A DNA stretch of 64,000 nt from Periplaneta americana. Its lineage: Eukaryota; Arthropoda; Insecta; Blattodea; Blattidae. Position numbers and translations under genes: made by a program. The stretch is from assembly GCF_040183065.1 (NCBI RefSeq), contig NC_091120.1:183050396-183114395 (forward strand), given 5' to 3'. The notes below the pieces were generated by a model that did not search any database, was not told where the DNA came from, and was given only the letters and a program-made list of their open reading frames with translations. Below are positions 53,908 through 64,000 of the stretch, in pieces; the first letter of the stretch is position 1; the number at the start of each line of letters is the position of its first letter.

Positions 53908-54490
53908 CGAATTTACTAAAGATGTTTTTAATTGACCTAACAGAACAATAACTGTTATAGTGACAATTAATATTTGAGGAGAAAAATTCGCTCCCGCGCC
54001 GGGGATCGAACCCGGTTTCTTGGTTTTACGTATCAAGCGCTCTAACCACTGAAATACATCGAATTAAATCCACAGCACCGGATCGTACTCTCCTCCTACA
54101 ATATCATTTCCCTTTTGTTGCCTGACTCCGAGTTGGGCATACTGTATACGTTGACGTTTATATTTCAAGTTAACTGCCATTACAGTCACTCAGATGAGTG
54201 CGCTCCTTGTGTAATGCCAGTTGACTTGAAATATAAACGTCAACGTATATGCCCATCTTGGAGTCAGGCCACAAAAGGGAAATAACACTGTAGGAGGAGA
54301 GTTCGATCCAGTGCTGTGGATTGAATTCGGCGTAGCTCAGTGGTCAGAGCGCTTGGTACGTAGAACCAAGGACCCGGCTTCGATCCCCGGTTCCGGAGCG
54401 AATTTTTCTCCTCAAATATTAATTGTCACTATAACAGATATTATTCTGTTGGGCCAATTAATAACATCTTTAGTAAATATGTTGAGTAGG
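53908..54490. mobile_element. tRNA-like snapback palindrome (type C), ~580 bp
   Basis: The outer arms TTTACTAAAGATGTTTTTAA and TTAATAACATCTTTAGTAAA are near-inverse, and homology runs inward through a minus-strand tRNA-like body (about 53993-54065) and a plus-strand one (about 54325-54405) to a centre near 54200. Both bodies are followed outward by GCGAATTTTTCTCCTCAAAT-type sequence. The plus body has TAGCTCAGTGGTCAGAGCGC and CTTCGATCCCCGGTTCCG. These are not functional tRNA genes: the arms lack full cloverleaf pairing. Confidence 0.8.
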
Positions 54491-55750
54491 CCTAATTTTT
54501 TTATCTCACATTCACATGAAAGTTTCCTAAAATGTTATTTAATTTTGTAATATTTCGTTATTTATTTTCTTCACTGTTTATTATTATCATCTGGTCGTCT
54601 TCAAATATATCTGGCAATATTTCCATTTATATTTCCCACCTGCCTGTCACTACCGTATTTCGAGCTTTCCATTTTATGAAAACAAGAACTAACAAATCAC
54701 CAAGGCCTACCAGTTGTAATGTTTACAAACTGCTTATGAATATACAAGAGTAATCAACAGAAGAACACTAAACAAATCTGTTCTTAAGGTTTCCCCTTAG
54801 TCTGAAGATAACGTATGTTATACAGCTGTTTATTCAAATGAAATGCTGTGTGTGATAACAAGGCTTTTACTGTACTAGGGATAGTGAAAGTTCATTACAG
54901 CTGTCGGCAGACACAAATCATAGATTACAGACCTAGGACAACATGTTAACTTCGGTATTACTGTCCAAGTCTAATGAATAGCAGTTACCTTGACGTCTGC
55001 AAAGGCAACAATTAGCACAATCAAACTGTCAAGACTTCCCGGACACAGCACATCCTTTCAAATTCCAGTATTTTCCGTTACCATTTTTGTATTAGTCCGT
55101 CCAATAACATTTCACGAAATAAAACAATCCTTTGCCACAATGTTGACACATTTCAAAAACTTTCTTTAAACTGTTTTCACTTCCAATACAGATACACCTT
55201 CTAAAACCGGTTAATATTGAATTTGCTGAAGTTTCTGACATAATGTTTTCACAATTGACAATACAAATAACTGTTAGTATAATTTCTAATAAAAGGTTTG
55301 GTTTGAGGGAAGGGATGAAGCAGCACTAATCTTGGGTTTCAGTGGCCATTCTTTCGAGAGTTCCGACGTATCATGGAATGAAAAAGAAGAGTGGTTCTGA
55401 ACTTACAAGAGGAGTACATCGAGTTCTACTGCTACGTAAAATATACTGGAGGCTATAATATAACATATTTTATTATAGTGTGTTGAACATAATGTCAAAA
55501 AGTTTCATTCTATTTAAATGATATGAGATGCCATTACGTGTTACTGGACAAATTTAGTCTAAATGTGACAGTATTAGTAATATTATCGCCTCAGGTTATT
55601 TCACTTCAACTCTAAGATCAAGAAACTAAGAGTAGGAAGAAACCAAAATAAGAAGAAAGGAGGTAAGTTCGTAATTTATTATATTTATTATTTTTTAAGA
55701 GAACTTACAAACTGCAACAAATCAATTCTGCAATATTAAAATTTTCTGCT
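54491..55750. other. no gene recognised (1.26 kb)
   Basis: Nothing supported. Confidence 0.4.
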
Positions 55751-57364
55751 GACTATTACACTCTTACTACGTCATACTACTTTTGACCAATAAAACGGTA
55801 CGAAAGGACGTATTTCAACCAATCATGGCTGCTTATCGCACAATTTTATCGCGTCCCTAGCATTTGTTTAATTTTATCGCGACCCTAGCATTTGTTTAAT
55901 TTTATCGCGTCCCTAGCATTTGTTCCTTTGTTTGCCAACATTTGAAACTGCACTGGTCTGGACGTCAAAAAAAAAAATATATATATATAAAATTACAAAC
56001 CACTCCAGTCGATGCACAGGTCCACACCCGTGGAGTAACGGTTAGCGCGTCTGGCCGCGAAACCAGGTGGCCCGGGTTCGATTCCCGGTCGGGACATGTT
56101 ATCTGGTTGAGGTTTTTTCCGTGGTTTTCCCTCAACCCAATATGAGCAAATGCTGGATAACTTTCGGTGTTGGACCCCGGACTCATTTCACCGGCATTAT
56201 CACTTTCATCTCATTCAGACGCTAAATAACCTTAGATGTTGATACAGCGTCGTAAAATAACCTACTAAAATAAATAAAAAAATCGATGCACAGCAGTTTC
56301 AAATATGACTCGCATTGGCATTCAAGAACAAGAATTAATAAAAATCACTGATCATACCTACGCATCTTCTGAGATCCTATTTACAAATAAATGAAGAGCA
56401 CCATTCGGAAATCCTGAATAGGTTGAATACACCATGTAGGCCTAAATCAACAAGTTCCACTTCTATTACGCACACGTCCAATGTAACATCAATTGAACCA
56501 CCAACCATATTCAAATTTGAAAATTTTACATTCAATAATTATTCCTTTTAAAATTATTCATTCGGAAATCCTGAATAAGTTGAATACACCATGTAGGCCT
56601 AAATCAACGAGTTCCACTTCTATTACGCACACGTCCAATATAACATCAATTGAACCACCAACCATATTCAAATTTGAAAAGTGTACATTCAATAATTATT
56701 CCTTTTAAAATTATTCATTCGGAAATCCTGAATAAGTTGAATACACCATGTAGGCGTAAATCAACGAGTTCCACTTCTATTACGCACACGTCCAATATAA
56801 CATCAATTGAACCACCAACCACATTCAAATTTGAAAATTATATATTCAATAATTATTCCTTTTAAAATTATTCATGTTTATTTTTATGTCATCGTCGTTA
56901 ATTAAAACTTTTCTAACACTTGTGTATATTATTTAGGTTATGTTATAGCTTCTGCTGTATGATATTATGGATAGTCACGTATCAGACATTGTTTAATACT
57001 GAGATTTATTGAAAATCATCTGTCAAGTGACGTTGATTACTGGGATCCGGATGATTGAAGTGGAATGCAAATGTTTTAATAAAAACGAAACTGAATCAAC
57101 AAAGCCTTCTTGACTAGTAACCGTCTACAGAGTTCAATGAAGATTCCATAATTGGCACAACTGCCATCTAGCGTAATGGTGCAATAATGCATTTGAAGAC
57201 AGCTTTATTTTCGTAAGTCAATTAATATTTTATTGTATTGGAGTACTTTGTTACTTATAATCTTTATATACTTTCTTCTAATAGCGTAATAGTCAATTAA
57301 ATCCCACTCGAGTTTTGATTTTCTCTAGATAAATCAAAACCTCTAGTGAGATTACTGTTGATAA
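55751..57364 (+). mobile_element. variable-module repeat, copy B, with SINE insertion
   Basis: Same ends as copy A. It carries three ~30-bp TTTTATCGCG units and three ~157-bp units (starting 56402, 56560 and 56716), and a family-1 SINE at 56020-56282. It ends with the hairpin at about 57304-57352. Confidence 0.85.
56009..56293 (+). mobile_element. tRNA-derived SINE (family 1), best-preserved copy
   Basis: SINE 56020-56282 inside a perfect 11-bp duplication TCGATGCACAG (56009-56019 and 56283-56293). The head has GTGGAGTAACGGTTAGCGCG (A-box) and CCGGGTTCGATTCCCGGTCG (B-box), the body GACTCATTTCACCGGCATTA, and the tail GTCGTAAAATAACC with (A/T)-rich end. Confidence 0.93.
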
Positions 57365-58887
57365 AACATAAGTAATGGAATTTATATATACCTCATATAG
57401 GCTATAGGGTTTAGGAACAAAAATATAAATAAATAAATATATAACTGAACAAGTCTCGAATTGGAAAGAGAATTGTCTAGTATGGTGAAAAAACCAATTA
57501 AGTTTTCAAAGTTTTCTTCTTTTGTGTATTTTTGTTATGTAAAAAATACATTACATAAAAATTGAACTCGCGTTTATCACCTTTTCAGCTACAGTGACGC
57601 CATTTCAAAGTTCTGGTGAACACAGATTTTAATATACACTAAATTTTGATTATAATTTCCAGTAATTTTAATTTCCCTTAACATATATTTTCCTTTAAAA
57701 TACTCTCTAGTATGTGCAAAATACATTACATAAAAATAATGCGTATTTATCACCGTGTCTAACACAGTGACGCCATTTTAAAGTTCTGGTGCCAGAGTTT
57801 TTAAAATACACTAAATTTCGATTGTAATTTCCAATAGCTAATTTTAATTTCTCTTAAAATATTTTTTCTTTAAAATACTCTCTAATATATGAAAAATACA
57901 TTACATAAAATGTAATGCGTATTTATCACCTTGTCAAACAAAGTGACGTAATTTTAAAGTTCTGAAGCACAGAGTTTTTAAAATACACTAAATTTCGATT
58001 GTAATTTCCAATAATTTTAATTTCCCTTAAAATATTTTTTTCTTTAAAATACTCTCTAATATACGAAAAATACATTACATAAAATGTAATCCGTATTTAT
58101 CACCTTGTCAAACACAGTGACGCCATTTTAAAGTTCTGGTGAACAGAGTTTTTAAAATACACTAAATTTTTATTGTAATTTTCAGTAATTTTTATTTCTC
58201 TTAAAATATTTTTTCCTTTAAAATACTCTCTAATATATGAAAAATCCATTACATAAAATGTAATCACCTTGTCAACCACAGTGGCGTCATTTTAAAGTTC
58301 TGGTGAACAGAGTTTTTAAAATACACTAAATTTTTATTGTAATTTTCAGTAATTTTTATTTCTCTTAAAATATTTTTTTCCTTTAAAATACTCTCTAATA
58401 TATGAAAAATACATTACATAAAATGTAATCACCTTGTCAACCACAGTAATGCAATTTTAAAGTTCTGGTGAACAAAGTTTTTAAAATACACTAAACTTTG
58501 ATTGTAATTTCCAGTACTTTTAATTTCTTTCGACACATTTTTTTTCCTTCAAAATACTCTCTAATATATGAAAAATGCATTACACAAAATGTAATGCCTA
58601 TTTATCACCTTGTCAACCACCATAATGCCATTTTAAAGTTCTGGTGAACAGAGTTTTTAAAATGCACTAAACTTCGATTGTAATTTCAAGTAATTTTCAT
58701 TTCTTTTAAGAGACAAGGTAGTCTAGGTGTTTTCATAGTACGCAATACTGATTTTAAGTGGTTATTTCTCCGAAAGTATAAAAGGTGTTACTTTCAAATT
58801 TTTACTTGTTACTCTATATGCTTTTCGGATTATGTTAATGATTAGTTTGTTATTAACTGCTACAATTACGTTTTAAAAATATAATTT
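57365..58887. repeat. satellite of seven ~163-180-bp units between inverted repeats
   Basis: From about 57540 to 58715, CATTTTAAAGTTCTGGTGAA recurs seven times (AAAG at 57607, 57780, 57956, 58130, 58294, 58459 and 58635) with the linked motif AAAATACACTAAATTT and AAATACATTACATAAAA. The array lies between the hairpin ends of copy B and the inverted copy C. Confidence 0.9.
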
Positions 58888-59684
58888 TATCAACAGTAAT
58901 CTCACTAGACTTTTGATTTATCTAGAGAAAATCAAAACTCGAGTGGGATTTAATTGACTATTACACGATTAGAAGAAAGTATATAAAGATTAGAAGTAAC
59001 GAAGTACTCCAATACAATAAAATATTAACTGACTTACGAAAATACAACTGTCTTCAAATGTATTATTGTACCATCTCAACATTACAAATATTACGCTAGA
59101 TGCATGCTAGATGGCAGTAGTGAGCAATACCTTCTCACGATGGCAATATTACTAGTCAAGAAGGCTTTGTTGATTCAGTTTCATTTTTATTAAAATGCAA
59201 CATTCCACTTCAATTATCCGAATCCCCGTAATCAACGTCACTTGACAGATGATTTTCAATAAATATTGATATTAAACAATCTCTGATACGTGACTATCCA
59301 TAATATCATATAGCAGAAGCTATAACATAACCTAACTAATATATACAAGTGTTAGAAAAGTTTTAATTAACGACGATGACATAAAAATAAACATGAATAA
59401 TTTTAAAAGGAACAATTATTGAATGTACAATTTTCAAATTTGAATGTGGCTGGTGGTTCAATTGATGTTATATTGGACGTGTGCGTAATAGAAGTGGAAC
59501 TCGTTGATTTAGGCCTACATGGTGTATTCAACTTATTCAGGATTTCCGAATGGTGCTCTTCATTTATTTGTAAATTGGATTTCAGAAGATGCATAGATAT
59601 TATCAGTGATTTTTATTAATTCTTGTTCTTGAATGCCAATGCGAGTCATAATTGAAACTGCTGTGCATCGACTGGAGTGGTTTG

Positions 59685-59724
<40 letters not shown>

Positions 59725-59938
59725 CGTCCAGACCAGCGCAGTTTCAAATGTTGGCAAACAAAGAAACAAATGCTAGGGACGTGATAAAATTAAACAAATG
59801 CTAGGGACGCGATAAAATTAAACAAATGCTAGGGACGCGATAAAATTGTGCGATAAGCAGCCATGATTGGTTGAAATACGCCCTTTCGTTCCGTTTTATT
59901 GGTCAAAAGTAGTATGACGTAGTAAGAGTGTAATAGTC
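58888..59938 (-). mobile_element. variable-module repeat, copy C, inverted
   Basis: The reverse complement of copies A and B, with one ~157-bp unit (about 59400-59560), three ~30-bp units (about 59768-59850) and a (TA)n run at about 59689-59720. It begins at the hairpin (58895-58945) and ends GTGTAATAGTC at 59938. Confidence 0.85.
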
Positions 59939-59995
59939 AATTAAAAAAATAATTTTATTTGGTTCAGAATTTGTGGCGAAATTTGTTGTTATATT

Positions 59996-60210
59996 GAGTT
60001 GGTGCATAAGTTCGTATCGTTTTTCTTTCCCATGGCAACAGGACATTTTTTTTTTTTTTTCGTTGTTGATAACTCTATAGCATCTATTAGATGCTTTATG
60101 GTTGTGCTAACAGATGGAGTTACTTGTCAACAATGTGACGCTGAAACGTGTGTTTAGGTTACTGCCCAGCGACAGTCCTGATGTATTTTATATTTTGATG
60201 ATTGGTTAAT
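59996..60210 (+). mobile_element. possible truncated mariner 5' end
   Basis: TTGAGTTGGTGCATAAGTTC followed by GTATCGTTTTTC resembles mariner left ends and 5' UTRs that read GGTGCATAAGTTCGTAGCG. No transposase follows. Confidence 0.4.
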
Positions 60211-60287
60211 TAATATGAATCCGGCACACTCACATTCAAACTCACATTCATACAAAACAGGACATTTGTTATGAATAAAAGTACAGA

Positions 60288-60367
60288 AAAACGCTGCGAA
60301 CGTATACACCAATCCAATAGATACTGTAAAACGCTACGAATGTATACACCAATCCAATAGATACTGT
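60288..60367 (+). repeat. 40-bp tandem duplication
   Basis: 60288-60327 and 60328-60367 differ at two positions, each ending ACACCAATCCAATAGATACTGT. Confidence 0.9.
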
Positions 60368-61052
60368 AGAGTACGCCCAGATGTGTAGGCAATACGCTAA
60401 CAAATACAAATTTTTCTATTCGAATTTAGATAGTGAAAGCTAGGTCTCCTGACTCTCCTACTTCTTTTTTGGCTGCTTGAGGTAATACATCCTCACTTTC
60501 GTTTCATTTGTATTCTGTATGAAGTGCGGAAAAAAAAAATTGTGAGGACTTAAACAATCATGCACAATAGCTATTAAAATACAACTATACAATAATGGTT
60601 CTTTCAACTGGTTAGTCATTGTCAATTTTACATAAATAGAAAGAATTAAAATAATGATGATCGGCTATGAGAAGAGGTTAGAGAAAATTCATAGATTAGA
60701 CAAAAGCTCATACCTTAATTCATGAATTAAATAATCAGAGACAAAAGCTCAGTTTAATTCACGAATTAAACAATGACAGACAAATACCTATTCAAAAACA
60801 ATTGAATAACAACAGTTCTTCCATTTGTGATTAATCATTAACGAATTAAAATAGAATGGTAATAGAAGTGGATCCAAAAGGAATAAGTGGCTTATTTAAT
60901 GAAATACATAAAGAAAGAAACATCATTCAATCTACGTTATTCGAGACCCGTCATGGTTAATTATATGAGAGTAACACTGTAATCCAATTATGTTTTACTA
61001 GCGTGTATCTATAAATATTTAATATATTTAATTTATGGCCCCCTTTTTCTAC
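60368..61052. other. no gene recognised
   Basis: Nothing beyond weak ATTCA(T/C)GAATTAAA repeats (about 60716-60770). Confidence 0.4.
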
Positions 61053-61243
61053 GTATTAACACAGTTTAGTATATACAGTCACGAAGCTTGAGTTTATGAG
61101 AGTACTAGGAGCAATAAACTGTGCAGGTACTATTTCGCATTGTTTGTAATAAGGCGATAGTAGCGATCCTAGTGGTTAGCAACTATCTATGGATGCATGT
61201 TTACTACGTATTGAGCTTCGTATATAATAGACTGTGGTATTAA
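61053..61243. mobile_element. short form of the 7-bp-TSD DNA transposon, copy 4
   Basis: Element 61060-61236 (177 bp), perfect 7-bp duplication GTATTAA (61053-61059, 61237-61243). It starts CACAGTTTAGTATATACAG and ends with TAATAGACTGTG, with a small deletion near the right end. Internal GGCGATAGTAGCGATCCTAG matches the right end of the long forms. Confidence 0.9.
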
Positions 61244-62331
61244 TAAGTTGATATACTGAAACATTTCTCTTTGCTGCGTACACATAGATTGGGCCCATAA
61301 ATTTGGGACAACTCTTACAAAATAATAAATTACAAATGATGAGAAATATGATTTTTTCTACCTTTCGAAACCCGAAGAATCCAAAAATATAAAAATAATT
61401 CATGGTGTCATTAAGAAAGATTTCTTGGCACATCTTTTATGAATGAAAAATACATTTTCTGGAAACAGGTTCAAAATAATCCTTTTTGCATCCCTGTACA
61501 GACCGACAGCTCAGCAACGCGAAAGAGGGGAAGTAATAGGAGTGGAGGGAGTTCTGGAGTAGAAATAAGGGCGATCGCTCGGTAAAGGAATGCAGTACAG
61601 CTTAATTGTACTGGAAACATACGGTTCTATCGCACGCATGATATCCGATCGCTCCAAAGGCAAGCGACTGAATAACCCATACACTCCTTGGCGTAGCTAA
61701 ATGGACTCGCCTGACCTAGGCGCACATCGCCGGCGATTGTCAGGACTAAATAATCGTACTGTAACTTCGTATAAAATATTTTTCACAAAATAAAAAATAG
61801 CAAAACTGAAATAGCGTTACATACTGTTACTCACTCTCTATTATGTTAGGCACGCAACATTAATTATCAATATTTGCACAGAGCAAAAAATATGCAATTG
61901 CAATTACTGTAGAGTGAAGTAAAGAACAGTTCTACAAGCAATGTAATTTGTTGTTATTCATCATTAATTTTTTTCTTGTGTATAATGCGGAAACTCTGGC
62001 AGATATATATTTGTTCATTAATAAAATTCTACAATATTCCTTATTATTGATGAACAATAACTTCTGTACTGTGTTCATATGATAAAAATGCCTGGCTGAC
62101 TAGTTTCGAGGTGATGTCCGTCACTGTCCGAAGCTCAGCCATAAAAGAGTTTACCAAATAATGAAGAATAAATACGAAACAATATTTATTATTTAAAGTG
62201 AACTGTTATTCAACTGAAAATCAGTAAAAATGTTTAATATCCCGCACCGTAAAGCACTGATTCTCTACCAGGGGACGCGGCCCCATGAGGCTTCGCAGAG
62301 CAGTTAATCAAAATTTCATCAGGTTCTAATA
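61244..62331. other. no gene recognised (1.1 kb)
   Basis: Nothing supported. Confidence 0.4.
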
Positions 62332-62573
62332 TTTGAACCGTTCAGAGCAGAAGTAGTGTAAGTCAAAATTGGATAATGAGGTTGAAAGTAAAAATTGTGT
62401 AAAATACAGCGCAAAGTAGCAATTAATATGTCCTTCGTGCTATCCACCGACTACCAATAGTTTAAATAAATTCAATATTAATTGCTACTTTACGCTGTAT
62501 TTTACAGAATGTTTACTTTAACCCTCATTACTCATTTTTGACTTACACCACTTCTGCTCTTAACGGCTCATTT
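62332..62573. mobile_element. foldback MITE, arms of about 105 bp
   Basis: The left arm (CCGTTCAGAGCAGAAGTAGT ... GTAGCAATTAATAT) and the right arm (ATATTAATTGCTAC ... CCACTTCTGCTCTTAACGG) are near-perfect reverse complements around a loop of about 30 bp. No coding content. Confidence 0.85.
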
Positions 62574-62725
62574 CATGGCACTGGTAAATTAATTAGTGCA
62601 TTGTTGGCAATTATTTTGTAGTGTTCTTTGAAAAATTAAACATTAGACTATTTCGAATTAAATAAAGACACAATTTAATTGTTTTCTTTTTAACCTGATA
62701 TAGAAATTCATATTACTCTGTTTTA

Positions 62726-64000
62726 GGGGAGATTCGGGTAGTATCGGATAGCGGGTAATATCGGACAGTGAGTTTCTTTCATTTAAGGTGTAGTGCCCAA
62801 TATTCGTCCCCTTGCCTAAATTCGTCCCCCACAGTATTTCGCCCATAATGTGTCGCACCCTAGTGATGGTCAGTACAGACTATCCCTCTTTATGCAGTAG
62901 CAAGCGTGCTTTCAGTTGGAGCTAGTGTTATTGTCTGTTTCGTTGTTATTTAAGTTTTAAATATCTGGAAGGTGAAAAACTATTCTCCTTATATATTCTC
63001 AGCAGTATTTCACAGCCTAAGGTACGTATTTTCATAACATTTTTTGCTCCTATATATAGAGCAAAGTGTCTAGTGTAAGAATATATATTAAATGAACCGG
63101 ATATTGCAGCGTACTTAGAACGAGATGCCGCCATACTTTTGTGGTGCACATGCCTAAATTTCGTCCCCCAGGACGTGTCTAAATTTCGTCCCCGGGACGG
63201 ATTTCGGAATGCTATTTCCATATCAAGTAATTTCAGTAAGGCTGTTGTCATTTATATTTCTAGTTGCCTTCAGATGGAAAAACGGAAACTATGGAGCAAG
63301 GAGGAAGTGATGGAAGCCGTAAAACATGTTAGGGAGATAAAGATGGGCTTCAAATTGGTATCTAATCGACATCAACCTACCCAAGTGACAGAATATCAGG
63401 ATACTGAACCTGAAACTTCAAATTCCGTGATCAGTCCAGAAGATATTCGGAAAGTTCCAGTGATAGAGACATCGTTTTCCAATAGGCGTGGTTCAGCACT
63501 TATAGTAACCAGTACAACCCATAAGAACAATCTTCACACAGCAGCAGAAAAGAAAAGAAAAGAAAAGTTAATGAGTCTGAAAACCAAAAGCGAAAGCAGA
63601 CGAGAAGAAATCTTAATGTCGACTTCTGTACCACTGTCGCTTCACAACCTGCAGCCTCAGTTTCAATCAAATAAAGTGCACCGAAACAAACAAAAAATAA
63701 AATTGTCTGCGAGTCTTTTAGCGACAGTGGGAGTGATGATGAAGACAATGATGATGAAGATATAATATTCCCGTTATGTGGGAAAAATTTTCCTAACATA
63801 AACAAGGACAGAAAGGGATCAAATGCACGCAATGCTGCCATTGGTCCCACGAAATGTGCTCATCTTGTGAACACAATTTATTTGTGACGTGTCTGAATGG
63901 GTGAAACATAAAATTGAAAGGTTTTAGTTCTACTGGACGTAATTAACTATTTAATGTTAGGTTAAAAAGTTAAACTGTAATTTTGTTTTTGAAGTGCTAA
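62726..64000 (+). mobile_element. pogo-like element remnant running to the window edge
   Basis: Upstream are repeated motifs GGGTA(G/A)TATCGGA (62739-62763) and CTAAATT(T)CGTCCCC (about 62793, 62815, 63152 and 63175), which may be terminal or binding-site repeats. The coding remnant follows. The right end is not in the window. Confidence 0.5.
63274..63925 (+). pseudogene. pogo/Tigger-like transposase, DDE core missing
   Basis: Starts MEKRKLWSKEEVMEAVKHVR followed by EIKMGFKLVS, a psq-type helix-turn-helix N-terminus of pogo-like transposases. The frame then jumps to SALIVTSTTHKNNLHTAAEK and a lysine-rich stretch, and after a frameshift to an acidic SDSGSDDEDNDDED and a cysteine-rich tail with LCGKNFPNINKDRKGS and, in another frame, CTQCCHWSHEMCSSCE, resembling the PHD-like zinc finger at the C-terminus of some pogo-like proteins. 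The DDE domain is absent. The CAG before the ATG (TTGCCTTCAG) could be a splice acceptor. Confidence 0.6.

Noticed and set aside
54311-54405. tRNA gene
   Set aside because: A- and B-box-like sequences are present, but acceptor and T-arm pairing is incomplete and the sequence is part of a dispersed palindrome.

Overview
This window looks like repeat-rich, AT-rich nuclear DNA from an insect, most likely a cockroach-like blattodean. That is inferred from the recognisable LINE, SINE, mariner and Penelope protein remnants and from the insect-type GMC oxidoreductases. Only two host protein-coding units are convincing. Both are large, essentially uninterrupted exons of secreted GMC (glucose dehydrogenase-like) FAD oxidoreductases, on the + strand about 16 kb apart (33165-34913 and 51252-53042). 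They look like tandem paralogues in a GMC cluster. The second exon has no credible ATG of its own and needs an upstream exon.

The rest is mostly a layered collection of transposons whose order of insertion can be read from target-site duplications. From left to right: LINE, DUF4817-type and THAP-like fragments (0.3-1.4 kb); a ~140-bp hairpin satellite (4.4-5.9 kb); a ~1-kb DNA transposon with 7-bp target duplications (6.3-7.3 kb; relatives at 24.3, 27.6 and 61.1 kb); an inverted Penelope-like pair broken by a mariner that is itself broken by a tRNA-like SINE trimer (10.3-12.1 kb); a second inverted Penelope pair (12.5-13.7 kb); a LINE end inside (AAT)n (14.8-15.5 kb); and a Crypton-like element (16.0-16.7 kb).

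A single old mariner copy (16.85-23.64 kb) has been split by four separate DNA elements, one of which holds a third Penelope pair. Then come a LINE end split by two MITEs (24.2-25.1 kb), a Harbinger-like element holding another Harbinger-like element and a MITE (25.6-28.9 kb), a Tc/mariner-type element (29.1-29.8 kb), a tRNA-like snapback (29.9-30.3 kb), a LINE reverse transcriptase (30.3-31.5 kb) and a second Crypton-like copy with a tyrosine-recombinase C-terminus (31.9-33.1 kb) ending just before GMC gene 1.

Between the two GMC exons lie a Jockey-type LINE tail, other LINE fragments, a foldback minisatellite, a hAT element with a perfect 8-bp target duplication, a mariner remnant, an intact Tc1 transposon (42.8-44.3 kb, DD34E transposase of 337 aa), long AAAT-type low-complexity arrays with a 538-bp tandem duplication, and one copy of a repeat family carrying variable internal tandem modules (49.5-50.8 kb). 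Downstream of GMC gene 2 are a tRNA-like palindrome (53.5-54.5 kb), two inverted copies of the variable-module repeat enclosing a 7-unit ~170-bp satellite (55.75-59.94 kb), further small elements, and a pogo-like transposase remnant at the right edge.

The most unusual structures are the DNA transposon family with 7-bp duplications starting in G, the 3.5-kb element with an AATT duplication, the tRNA-headed snapback elements, the Crypton-like elements with inverted ends and a perfect terminal hairpin, and the variable-module repeat around a satellite. None of these could be checked against databases here.
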